Positions 1-6,316 of a stretch of 8,599 bases of DNA are shown here, in pieces. Origin of the DNA: Onstottus_A sp049273835 (GTDB lineage Bacteria; Acidobacteriota; Blastocatellia; UBA7656); contig JBASRM010000271.1 in the NCBI GenBank assembly GCA_049273835.1, positions 1-8,599 of the forward strand, given 5' to 3'. The stretch's first letter is position 1, and each line of letters opens with the position of its first letter. Below the pieces are notes generated by a model. It had not been told where the DNA came from and ran no database searches. It saw only the letters and a list, made by a program, of their open reading frames with translations. Both the position numbers and the translations under genes were made by a program.

Positions 1-398
1 GTGCAGATTATCATCAGCGTAATACCGCGGGTCACTATCCAATGCCGCGCAAGCGGGCGCGCCAGAACCAGATCCATAAACCCGATTTCGATCTCCGACG
101 TCGCCATCGTTCCGAGAGCGATCGACAGCCCTACCAGCGACCCCATCACCGCCAAATGGAAGTACCCAACACAAACGATCCCGCTGAATGACATCAAGCC
201 GATCATCGACGGCCCCAACATCTGGCGAAAGAACGGCGGCATAAGATCGCCTAACTGCCCGAATGAGTTTGAGCGATGGATTGATCCTGCCACCACGATC
301 AGAAGCACCTGAAAAGCCGCAAGCAACAATGCCATCGCCGCTACCAGCGTTCGCACGCGCTTCAAAGAATAGGTCAGCAGGATCAACGGGCGGTTCAT
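1..398 (-). CDS. ABC-2 type transporter permease, N-terminal part (cut by window edge)
   Basis: This is the membrane subunit of an ABC exporter, cut off after 132 codons by the left window edge. It begins with MNRPLILLTYSLKRVRTLVA and shows a first hydrophobic helix at about residues 18-40. A second hydrophobic stretch at about 62-100 probably holds two helices. It is followed by SEIEIGFMDLVLARPLAR, which fits the ABC-2 permease pattern of an acidic pair, then Gly and a 'DLLLARPvsR'-type segment after the early helices. The ATG (398-396) overlaps the TGA of the upstream ATPase gene as ATGA, so the two are probably translationally coupled and form one transporter. The substrate cannot be told from the sequence. 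The family call is fairly secure; the specific transporter is not identified. Confidence 0.85.
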   Translation of the reverse strand, partial: MNRPLILLTYSLKRVRTLVAAMALLLAAFQVLLIVVAGSIHRSNSFGQLGDLMPPFFRQMLGPSMIGLMSFSGIVCVGYFHLAVMGSLVGLSIALGTMATSEIEIGFMDLVLARPLARHWIVTRGITLMIIC

Positions 399-1324
399 TT
401 CGATCCTTCGCGATAGTATGTGATCAGCACGTCTTCGAGTTTTGCTTCTTCGACTTCCAGGTCCTTTACCGGAAGTGAGGCCAGCAAGCCAAGAAGCGGC
501 CCGAGCTCGCCTTCGACCCGCAAGCTCCACGCGCGCGGTTTGAGCTCTATGATCTCGTGACCGGGCGGCAGAGGCTGATTGAGCTTTACGTCGTCGCTGA
601 ACAACACTCGCGCGCGCCGAGGCGCCAGCTTTCGAATCTCATCGACGGTAGCAAGCAGGGCAAGCTCACCTTTGCGCAGCAATGCCACTCGATCACAAAC
701 TCGCGCGACTTCTGAGAGAACGTGGGATGACATGAATACGGTGCGGCCGCGTCGTTTGAGTTCCGCCACTAATTGATAGAAGGCTTCCTGCATCAACGGG
801 TCGAGTCCTTCGGTGGGCTCGTCGAGAATCAGCAGCGGAGGATCCGCTTCGAGCGATTGAAGAAGTCCGAGCTTGCGCTTCATGCCCGTGCTGTACTCTC
901 GAAGCTTCCGGCGCAGGTCGGCGTCCGGGAACTGCAATCGCTCTTGAAGCTCGCGTCGATACTGCTTATCAGGCGTCTGCCCGCTCAGACCGGCGAGGAA
1001 ATCGAGCACCTCGCGGCCGGGCATATCGGAGTAGATTCCCAACTCACCGGGCAGATATCCGGTAAGCGAGCGGGCCCGGAGCCCGTCCTTCTGACAATCG
1101 TGACCGAGAATGGAAGCTTTGCCGCTGGCCGGGCGAAGCAGGTCGAGCAGTATGCGGATAGTGGTAGTCTTGCCCGCGCCGTTCAACCCAAGAAACCCGA
1201 GTATCTCACCCGGATGGACTTCGAGGTCGAGACCGCTGACCGCAGTTAGTTTCCCGTAGCGCTTTGTAATCTCGCGAATTGAGATGGCCGGGTGAGCTAT
1301 GGCGTTTGACTCCACGCGTTGCAT
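395..1324 (-). CDS. ABC transporter ATP-binding protein (CcmA-type exporter ATPase)
   Basis: This is the cytoplasmic ATPase that would power the ABC-2 permease encoded just downstream. Numbered from the chosen start, Walker A is GLNGAGKTT near residues 46-54 with Lys52. The signature region is YSTGMKRKL near 144, a common variant of LSGGQ in this subfamily. Walker B is LLILDEPT with catalytic Glu169, followed by the D-loop GLDP, and the H-loop is SSHVLSE with His201. A C-terminal extension of about 80 residues ends in LEDVLITYYREGSK, as in drug- or antibiotic-exporter ATPases of about 300 residues. The frame is open to an ATG at 1420, but those extra 32 residues look unlike the family. I therefore prefer the ATG at 1324, which gives 309 residues. 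Its only Shine-Dalgarno-like GAGGAG lies 17 nt upstream, inside a small hairpin, so the start is uncertain. The substrate is unknown. Confidence 0.93.
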   Translation of the reverse strand: MQRVESNAIAHPAISIREITKRYGKLTAVSGLDLEVHPGEILGFLGLNGAGKTTTIRILLDLLRPASGKASILGHDCQKDGLRARSLTGYLPGELGIYSDMPGREVLDFLAGLSGQTPDKQYRRELQERLQFPDADLRRKLREYSTGMKRKLGLLQSLEADPPLLILDEPTEGLDPLMQEAFYQLVAELKRRGRTVFMSSHVLSEVARVCDRVALLRKGELALLATVDEIRKLAPRRARVLFSDDVKLNQPLPPGHEIIELKPRAWSLRVEGELGPLLGLLASLPVKDLEVEEAKLEDVLITYYREGSK

Positions 1325-1330
1325 TGTAAA

Positions 1331-1346
1331 AGGAGCAGGCGCTCCT
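1331..1346 (-). promoter_or_regulatory. Small hairpin over the candidate RBS of the ABC ATPase gene
   Basis: On the minus strand AGGAGC and GCTCCT form a perfect 6-bp stem around a 4-base loop. A TTTT follows, and the preferred ATG comes 6 bases after the stem. The 5' arm contains the only AGGAG near the start, so folding would hide it. Whether this controls anything is inference; a stem this short could be chance. Confidence 0.3.
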
Positions 1347-1620
1347 CGCCAGAAGATCTGAGTTGATAAGTCAATGCCTCGCGCCCCTGGCAAACTCAAA
1401 CCCCTCACTATCGGATTCATCTAGAGTCACATCGAGAAGAATGGCGCTTTGCCTTGGCTGAAGGCCGAAGTCCTGATAGAGTCGCGCAGCACCACCAGGA
1501 AACGCGAAGGAGACGTGTCGTTGAAGATCGCCGGTCTGCTGTGGCTCGAAGACCTCCGTCGTCGACTTCGAGGTCGCCTTTCGACTTCTGGCCTCTGACT
1601 GCCAACTTCCTTTCTACATT

Positions 1621-1718
1621 CCGACTTCTGACTCTACAACAGCGCTGAAACTGAAAGTCATACCCTGACGGTTGCGGGACTCCCGAGGTGACCGTCTTCT
1701 TGTAGAGTCGGAGGTCAG
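1621..1718. repeat. Large imperfect stem-loop downstream of the exosortase gene
   Basis: Arms at 1621-1637 and 1702-1718 are reverse complements at 14 of 17 positions. The three differences are all A/G, so in plus-strand RNA the mispaired positions keep partial G-U pairing potential. Inside lies a second hairpin: ACGGT at 1668-1672 pairs with ACCGT at 1691-1695, and CGGG pairs with CCCG around ACT. It begins about 10 bases after the exosortase stop in the direction of transcription. It could act as a 3' end structure or terminator, or be a remnant of a dispersed palindromic repeat. Confidence 0.5.
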
Positions 1719-1738
1719 AGGTCAGAGATCAGAGGTCA
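1711..1738 (-). repeat. Four tandem heptamers GAGGTCA spanning the exosortase stop codon
   Basis: The plus strand reads GAGGTCA, GAGGTCA, GAGATCA, GAGGTCA without gaps. On the minus strand each copy carries TGA. Because seven is not a multiple of three, successive copies place TGA in different frames and the four together close all three. The exosortase uses the TGA at 1731-1729, in the third copy, so its last residues (ADL) are written by repeat sequence. Confidence 0.85.
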
Positions 1739-2529
1739 GCCGTTGGCATTGGCCTTGGCGGGCGGCTGACGTCTACATTGCGTTCGGTTCTCCAAAGCCC
1801 GCGGGCGGCGGACCGGAGAGATTGCCATCGACAATAAAAGCGGAACGCCACGAGTGGGAGAATCAGCATTAAAGGAATCAGTAGTACGAATAGTGAGTGC
1901 TCCCAAAAATCAGCCCCCCGGTTGTACGCGCCATTTGCCAATGGAACCGCCAACATTGTTGCGTAATAGACAAGCAGCGGGAAGAAGGACTGACGGAGCA
2001 GACTCGAAGGGTTTTTTGCATTCAAGTTTTCGCTGACCACAAACAACAACAGCAGAAACCCGAAATAGATGAATATGCCTTCGAAGCGGTGCAGTTGATC
2101 GCCATTCATCCAGCCACCCTCCGAAGACATCGGCCTCAGCCACAGGGCGACCGCAATGCGGGTAGTGTTCGCAACCAGCGTTACAAGATACGCAATCGCC
2201 GCGGTGGTTGGGATGAATACCCAGGAAATGGTCTTCGATGCATCACGCAAAAGCTTGCTCATCGAGAGCATCAAGAAGGCGGTGATCAGGAAATTGACGC
2301 CCGCACAGGAATTGGCGATCAGAAATCGACGATCACTGCTGATGTAACCTGCGTGGGATTCAAACTCGAACGAGCCGCCGCCGGCCAGTTCAACGCAGAA
2401 AGTTGTGGGAGCGAGAATCCAGCGCAACTGGTCGGCGCTCGCCGTCGAGTAATAAAGCTTTAACGTGTAGGCGCAGACTACTACGACAACACACTGTGCG
2501 ATCCAGCTCCAGGTGAATCTGGGCTTCAT
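1729..2529 (-). CDS. xrtK: Exosortase, probably exosortase K type
   Basis: This integral membrane protein is a predicted cysteine transpeptidase/protease that acts on C-terminal sorting tails of exported proteins. The 266-residue product has about six or seven hydrophobic helices, near residues 8-28, 69-91, 101-121, 150-168, 180-200 and 212-234. It carries the exosortase catalytic set: Cys75 in NSCAGVNFL, Arg124 in NTTRIA and His147 in HRFEGIFIYFG, each near a membrane boundary. The ATG at 2529 overlaps the TGA of the upstream VIT/vWA gene as ATGA. A longer in-frame start at 2595 would add 22 polar residues and a 70-base overlap, and is less likely. Exosortases K and N are known to sit beside VIT-domain proteins, and the Ser-Glu-Pro tail of the neighbour favours K. 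The family call is strong; the subtype is inferred from memory of the families. The C-terminus (after about residue 240) is polar and ends inside a heptamer repeat, so it may be locally derived. Confidence 0.88.
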   Translation of the reverse strand: MKPRFTWSWIAQCVVVVVCAYTLKLYYSTASADQLRWILAPTTFCVELAGGGSFEFESHAGYISSDRRFLIANSCAGVNFLITAFLMLSMSKLLRDASKTISWVFIPTTAAIAYLVTLVANTTRIAVALWLRPMSSEGGWMNGDQLHRFEGIFIYFGFLLLLFVVSENLNAKNPSSLLRQSFFPLLVYYATMLAVPLANGAYNRGADFWEHSLFVLLIPLMLILPLVAFRFYCRWQSLRSAARGLWRTERNVDVSRPPRPMPTADL

Positions 2530-4517
2530 ACAAGCCGCCGACGCCAGCGCAGCATCATCGTCAACGCGATCACCAGCGAGATAGTCATCAACCAAACCAG
2601 CTCCGGTTCACTTCCACTCTCCGTCCCTCCGCCCACAGCCAGATCGCTTACACCCAGCGGTAGAGGCAGCGGTTGATCCACGTCCTGGGCCGGCCCCTGC
2701 GCGTTTCTCACTACTTCGCGAACGGCGATGAAGGACGTGTACTGAGTCAACAGGTTGTACTTCAAACCCAGTGAGGTGATGTCGCCGATCCGATCCTCAT
2801 CCACATGACCCGCGCCATAATCCGACAGATCGGCGATCCGCGACCGGGCCCACAGATAACGCAACGCTCGATTGGCGTCATCCGGCCGGACGCCGGAAAC
2901 TTCTAAACGAGACAGGTAGTCTCCGCGTCCCGTCTTTCCCTGCAACTCAAATGCTCCGCCTATCGGACCGCGCCATTTGCCAAAAAGAACCACAGGGCGC
3001 TCGGCAAACAAATCCGGAAGGTGCCCAACGTGCACGTCATAGACATCAAATCCGATTGGCCTGACCTGAATGTCTGTTAACACTGGCGTCTGAATGTATT
3101 CACGGAATTTGGCTGCGATCGCCGGGGCTTCCGCCTCCTGAGTTACGATAAACGGCTCACCCATACCGGCTTTCGCCACACCTTCGATGAGATAGCGGTT
3201 CACCGCTGAGCCGATGCCGAACGAGAAGACATTGGTTTGGTCAAGGTTCTCGCGGATGTATTCGAAGACGCCTCTCTCTCCCGAGATATAACCATCCGTC
3301 ACCAGCACGATGCTTCGTGAGACCTGTGCTTCACGAGGAAGACTCATAGCCTGCTTGATTGCTGGAAGAAGCTCGGTTCCTCCGCCTCCGCGCTGCTCTT
3401 CGATCAGGCGAACCGCGTTGATGAGGTTCTGTTGATCTGCGGAAAGCGACTTTGGAGAGAGCACCGTGGAGCTTCCAGCGAATAAAACGACGTTGAACAA
3501 ATCCGAGGGCCGCAATTGCGTTATCAGATCGCGGACAAGCCGTTTGGAAGTATTCAGAGGAAACCCCTCCATGGAGCCTGAAACATCTACCACAAAAATG
3601 TATTCTCGCGGGGGGATATCCTCGTTCATTACTCGCTCGGGCGGTTGAGCCATGTAAAGAAAGAAGTTCTCATCTGGTCCCTGGTAGAGAATGAGGCCCG
3701 AAGCGATCTGTTTTCCGGCCAATCGATAGCGCAGTATAAAGTCACGATTCCCCAGGAATGGATCCGCGTTTTCCATGACAACGCCAGCTATGCTGGAACT
3801 CTGCCATTGAGGAACAATCATGTGCGATGGGCAGCTCAAGTCCTGGATAGGCACTCCCGCTGAAATTCTGGCCGAAATGTGAAGCGTGCTGCTTGGTTTA
3901 TCGCCCTGATGAAGATAGGGACTCTTAACCCAGCGATCCTCTTGTGGGGCGGAGGACTCGGGCTGCGAAGAATAGCGAGGCCCAACAACCGTAGGAAAGA
4001 CCATCTCATAGATGCCATCCGTCGGAACCAATAACTCGGTATAGCGAAGCTCAATCTCAATCTGATCGCCCGGCATAACATTGGCCAGACTCATGGAAAA
4101 CACATTTGGTCTGTCTTGCTCCAGCAGAGACGCGCTGTGCCCTGCCTGTTTGGCAGCGTCGAACTCTCGCTTGGCCTTTTCCCGCTCTTTGATTTTGGCG
4201 ACTATGACTTGATCGCCGATTCGCATACGCATCGCATAAACAGCGGCGCGGGTGGATGCCGGAAAGACGTATCGTGCATTGATAGGCCGCGAGCCTTCAT
4301 TGCGATATGTTTGCAGTACCTCCACATCGGCAATCACGCCGGAGACATCTATCTGAACACGGGTATCTTTGAGAGGCAGTTGATCTACGTCGGGATCGCC
4401 CTGCACAAAGAAATACGGCGAAAGAGTCTTGTCTTTTTTAGTCTGCGCAGAGCCGGACAAGGAGAATATTGTGATCGCAACCAGAACCAGACAGACCTTC
4501 CCTGCATTTTGTTTCAT
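2526..4517 (-). CDS. Exported VIT and vWA domain protein with PEP-CTERM-like sorting tail
   Basis: This is a probable surface or outer-envelope protein and the likely substrate of the exosortase encoded next. Residues 1-24 form a signal peptide (hydrophobic core CLVLVAITIFSL, cleavage likely after SGSA) without a lipobox. A VIT domain (vault/inter-alpha-trypsin type) spans about 45-165, including the VLQTYRNEGSRPINARYVFP and AKREFDAAKQAGHSASLLEQ segments typical of the family. A von Willebrand A domain follows at about 304-475 with MIDAS motif DVSGS (311-315), Thr381 in GGGGTEL and Asp408 in LVTDG, so metal binding looks intact. Residues 634-663 form a tail: SEPEL, a hydrophobic helix of about 16 residues, then RWRRRLV, the layout of exosortase targets with SEP in place of PEP. 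The start is set by AGGAGGT four bases upstream of the ATG. It shares an ATGA overlap with the exosortase gene. The ligand and biological role are unknown. Confidence 0.93.
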   Translation of the reverse strand: MKQNAGKVCLVLVAITIFSLSGSAQTKKDKTLSPYFFVQGDPDVDQLPLKDTRVQIDVSGVIADVEVLQTYRNEGSRPINARYVFPASTRAAVYAMRMRIGDQVIVAKIKEREKAKREFDAAKQAGHSASLLEQDRPNVFSMSLANVMPGDQIEIELRYTELLVPTDGIYEMVFPTVVGPRYSSQPESSAPQEDRWVKSPYLHQGDKPSSTLHISARISAGVPIQDLSCPSHMIVPQWQSSSIAGVVMENADPFLGNRDFILRYRLAGKQIASGLILYQGPDENFFLYMAQPPERVMNEDIPPREYIFVVDVSGSMEGFPLNTSKRLVRDLITQLRPSDLFNVVLFAGSSTVLSPKSLSADQQNLINAVRLIEEQRGGGGTELLPAIKQAMSLPREAQVSRSIVLVTDGYISGERGVFEYIRENLDQTNVFSFGIGSAVNRYLIEGVAKAGMGEPFIVTQEAEAPAIAAKFREYIQTPVLTDIQVRPIGFDVYDVHVGHLPDLFAERPVVLFGKWRGPIGGAFELQGKTGRGDYLSRLEVSGVRPDDANRALRYLWARSRIADLSDYGAGHVDEDRIGDITSLGLKYNLLTQYTSFIAVREVVRNAQGPAQDVDQPLPLPLGVSDLAVGGGTESGSEPELVWLMTISLVIALTMMLRWRRRLV
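2529..2618 (-). other. Region encoding the C-terminal SEP-type sorting signal
   Basis: The last 30 codons of the VIT/vWA gene (residues 634-663) encode a tripartite tail: Ser-Glu-Pro at 636-638, a hydrophobic span at about 640-656 (VWLMTISLVIALTMML) and a basic cluster, RWRRR, at 657-661. A Gly/Ser-rich linker comes just before it. This is the classical order for PEP-CTERM-like signals processed by exosortases; the Ser at the first position resembles the MSEP variant associated with exosortase K. Processing is inferred from the neighbouring exosortase gene. Confidence 0.75.
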
Positions 4518-4521
4518 GAGT

Positions 4522-4528
4522 ACCTCCT
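4522..4528 (-). promoter_or_regulatory. Ribosome-binding site of the VIT/vWA gene
   Basis: AGGAGGT on the minus strand ends four bases before the ATG at 4517-4515. It is a near-perfect Shine-Dalgarno sequence and fixes the start of the VIT/vWA protein, which then opens with a normal signal peptide. Confidence 0.85.
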
Positions 4529-4673
4529 CTTCACAGGCAACTCAGATGCAGGCAGTTTGCAGGGGTTGCTCTAAGGATTTGAATTGAGCGAGGCCAGCGT
4601 CTTTTTATTCAGACCGTTCCAATAACAATGTGGGGAAGACTAATTGATCGAGTGCTGAGGCTCGAAAGGCAGA

Positions 4674-4685
4674 CGCAACGTTGCG
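4674..4685. repeat. Perfect 12-bp palindrome CGCAACGTTGCG
   Basis: This uninterrupted palindrome lies about 157 bases upstream of the VIT/vWA start codon. Its symmetry would suit a dimeric DNA-binding regulator, but no second copy or promoter box was found next to it. It is a candidate only. Confidence 0.4.
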
Positions 4686-4770
4686 CTGTTCCTTGAGAGG
4701 CCGCCGGATGATCTCGCTCGTGTTCGAATAACGCAAGCCCGCGATGCGGGTGACAGCGAGTTGCCCGTGA

Positions 4771-4835
4771 CTTCGTACTAACGAATTCATTCGTCTTCTA
4801 CGCTGGTCAGAACGGATGAATTCGTTACTACGAAG
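4771..4835. repeat. Long inverted repeat, 24-bp arms, downstream of DUF5666-like gene
   Basis: Arms at 4771-4794 and 4812-4835 are reverse complements at 22 of 24 positions and enclose a 17-base loop. Each arm contains ACGAATTCAT or its near complement. It begins 32 bases after the stop of the repeat-protein gene in the direction of transcription. There is no following T-run, so if it ends transcription it is not a textbook intrinsic terminator. It could also be a dispersed palindromic element (REP- or MITE-like); no target-site duplication was found. Confidence 0.75.
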
Positions 4836-4867
4836 CGATTTATTCCGACGGCTCCTACGCAGGCTAT

Positions 4868-6310
4868 CTAGAACTTCAATTTGATGCTGTTCGCGTCCAG
4901 TGTCCCATTCGCCAGCAGGATGCCTTTTACTTCGACTAGCGAACCCACATCCAGGATGCGTTTCTTCGCCTTTATGTTCGTATCCACGGTGACGCGTACT
5001 GTGCGGCCGCTCACCACCCAGTTCCCGATCAAGCCACCGAGCGGTAGTTGATCGACGAAGCCCTGCAACTTGATCTTTCCGCCGAGGACCGGACTGGCCT
5101 CGACGTCGATCTGGATCGCATTGATCGAGCCGTCAAGCTGAAGCAGGCCTCTAACTTCGACAAACGCGTGCAGAGCGACGACGCCGTGCTCCTGCTGCAC
5201 GCGTGTGGTGCTGCTGACGTGGACGGTGTGGCCGCTGACTACCCAGTCGCCAATCAGTCCGCCGGCAGGCAGCCCGTCAATAAAACCTTCGAACTGGAAC
5301 TGGTGCGTCGAACCGGGCGTGGCAACGACATCGATTTCAGTCGCGTTCACCGAGCCGTCAGATTGAAGTAATCCTCTGACGTCAACAAACGCCTTCACTG
5401 CTACGACCCCCTGTTCCTGCTTGATGTGAGTCGCGGAGCTTACGTGCACAGTTCGTCCCTCAACAACCCAGTTGCCGATCAGACCACTCGGCGGAAGCGT
5501 CTGTACAAATCCCTTGAAGTCGGTCTGTCGGGAGGAGCCGGGAGCCGCCTTCACCTCGATCTCGCTCGCATCTACGGAGCCGTCGCCTCGCAACAACCCT
5601 TCCACTTCAACAAACGCGTTTAAGGCTACAAGCCCTTGCTCGAGTTTGATGCGAGTGTCATTTGTCACATGCACTGCGCGCCCGCTCACCATCCAATCGC
5701 CGATCAGGCCGCTCGCGGGCAGAGCCGATATGAAACCGCTGAATTTCACTTCACGGATAACGCCCGGGCCCGCTTCCAGATCGATTTCAGTAGCGTTCAC
5801 TGAGCCATCCGGCTGTAGAGCGCCTTTGACTTCGACGAAGACGCCCACCGCGGCTACAACCTCATCCTTGTCCTTTATGCGCGTATCACTGCTGACGTGA
5901 ACGGTGCGTCCGCTTACCACCCAGTCGCCGATCAATCCCCCGATCGGCAGAGTCTGAATGTTGCCCTGGAACTCGATCTTGTGTCCGGCTTGCTGAGGAC
6001 TCTGGACCTCGATTTCCGTAGCTGTCACCGAGCCATCCGCCTGTTGCGAACCTTTCACCTCGACGAACACATTCAACGCAACGAGTCCGTGCTCCATCTT
6101 TATGCGTGTGGAGTTGCTGACGTGAACTGTGCGGCCACCGACCACCCAGTTGCCGACCAGACCGCTGGCTGGGAGGCCCTCAATGAGACCGCTGAACTCA
6201 ACATCGTCTTTGTCACCGGGATTCCCGGCGCCGGCGATCTTAGTGATCGCGAACATGCTGAGCTGTAGTATCAAAGAGACCACGAAGAATCGAAAAAAGC
6301 CTTTCTTCAT
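4868..6310 (-). CDS. Exported protein of six DUF5666-like tandem repeats
   Basis: The 480-residue product has a signal peptide (about residues 1-28: basic MKKGFFR, hydrophobic core, cleavage probably near IAGAG), so it should be periplasmic or beyond. The rest is six tandem units of 75-76 residues; the marker tryptophan of the GLIGDW/GLIGNW motif falls at 55, 130, 206, 281, 356 and 431. Each unit follows the same order: F-x-G-F-I-x-x-LP, GLIG(D/N)W, VVSGRTVHVS, T(R/H)IK, a FVEV(K/R)G segment, then DGS-(V/I)-NATEI. This strand pattern of small beta segments matches DUF5666, whose function is unknown. No anchor, lipobox or C-terminal sorting tail is present. The start is fixed by AGGAGGTGA upstream of the ATG. 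The gene is followed by a long inverted repeat and lies upstream of the exosortase unit on the same strand. A structural, adhesive or ligand-binding role is possible but unproven. Confidence 0.9.
   Translation of the reverse strand: MKKGFFRFFVVSLILQLSMFAITKIAGAGNPGDKDDVEFSGLIEGLPASGLVGNWVVGGRTVHVSNSTRIKMEHGLVALNVFVEVKGSQQADGSVTATEIEVQSPQQAGHKIEFQGNIQTLPIGGLIGDWVVSGRTVHVSSDTRIKDKDEVVAAVGVFVEVKGALQPDGSVNATEIDLEAGPGVIREVKFSGFISALPASGLIGDWMVSGRAVHVTNDTRIKLEQGLVALNAFVEVEGLLRGDGSVDASEIEVKAAPGSSRQTDFKGFVQTLPPSGLIGNWVVEGRTVHVSSATHIKQEQGVVAVKAFVDVRGLLQSDGSVNATEIDVVATPGSTHQFQFEGFIDGLPAGGLIGDWVVSGHTVHVSSTTRVQQEHGVVALHAFVEVRGLLQLDGSINAIQIDVEASPVLGGKIKLQGFVDQLPLGGLIGNWVVSGRTVRVTVDTNIKAKKRILDVGSLVEVKGILLANGTLDANSIKLKF
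4871..6202 (-). repeat. Six in-frame tandem coding repeats, period 225-228 bp
   Basis: Units start at about 6202, 5977, 5749, 5524, 5299 and 5074 on the minus strand, encoding residues from 37, 112, 188, 263, 338 and 413. Five spacings between marker tryptophans are 75, 76, 75, 75 and 75 residues. The extra codon is in unit 2, in the segment KDKDEVVAAVGVFVEV. Protein similarity is strong in all units. Unit 6 is the most divergent and keeps a VGSLVEV segment close to the general DUF5666 pattern, which suggests it is the older, capping unit. Confidence 0.9.
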
Positions 6311-6316
6311 TATTGT

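Larger units (their letters stand above)
1325..1728. other. Intergenic spacer between exosortase and ABC operon
   Basis: This spacer of about 400 bases shows no credible gene; the short open frames in it have no ribosome-binding site and no protein-like composition. It holds degenerate copies of pyrimidine-rich words of the GACTTCTG/CTCTGACT kind (about 1560-1640), a large imperfect stem-loop (1621-1718) and the start of a heptamer array (1711-1738). A TTGACT at about 1370-1375 on the minus strand could be a -35 box for the ABC genes, but no good -10 box lies at the right distance, so no promoter is called. Confidence 0.6.
4518..4867. other. Intergenic spacer upstream of the VIT/vWA-exosortase operon
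   Basis: This 350-base spacer has no convincing gene. A 61-codon minus-strand frame (4605-4790) starts inside an inverted repeat and has no ribosome-binding site. The spacer holds a long inverted repeat (4771-4835), a 5-bp hairpin CCCGC-GAT-GCGGG (4738-4750), a perfect 12-bp palindrome (4674-4685) and the ribosome-binding site of the downstream gene. The operon promoter must lie here or further upstream, but no clear -35/-10 pair is visible. Confidence 0.6.

Noticed and set aside
773..1249. Plus-strand open frame of 158 codons
   Set aside because: It lies wholly opposite the ABC ATPase, whose Walker and signature motifs are intact, and it has no ribosome-binding site or family resemblance.
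1454..1648. Small plus-strand gene in the spacer after the exosortase
   Set aside because: Its sequence is dominated by degenerate pyrimidine-rich repeats, and it has no ribosome-binding site.
1897..2463. Plus-strand open frame of 188 codons
   Set aside because: It is antisense to the exosortase gene; its composition (Gln/Arg-rich, no motif) is that of a mirror frame.
2530..2595. Upstream ATG extending the exosortase by 22 residues
   Set aside because: It would overlap the end of the VIT/vWA gene by 70 bases and add polar residues; the ATGA overlap start at 2529 leads directly into the first helix.
4605..4790. 61-codon minus-strand frame in the spacer before the VIT/vWA gene
   Set aside because: It begins inside the long inverted repeat, has no Shine-Dalgarno sequence and no recognisable composition.
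4771..4835. Terminal inverted repeats of an insertion sequence
   Set aside because: Only 17 bases lie between the arms, no transposase gene is present and no flanking duplication was found.
5472..5900. Plus-strand frames with apparent repeats opposite the repeat protein
   Set aside because: The repeats only mirror the periodic coding sequence on the minus strand; there is no start signal or signal peptide.
4871..6202. CRISPR-like array
   Set aside because: The period is 225 bp and in-frame with strong protein conservation; there are no short direct repeats with unique spacers.
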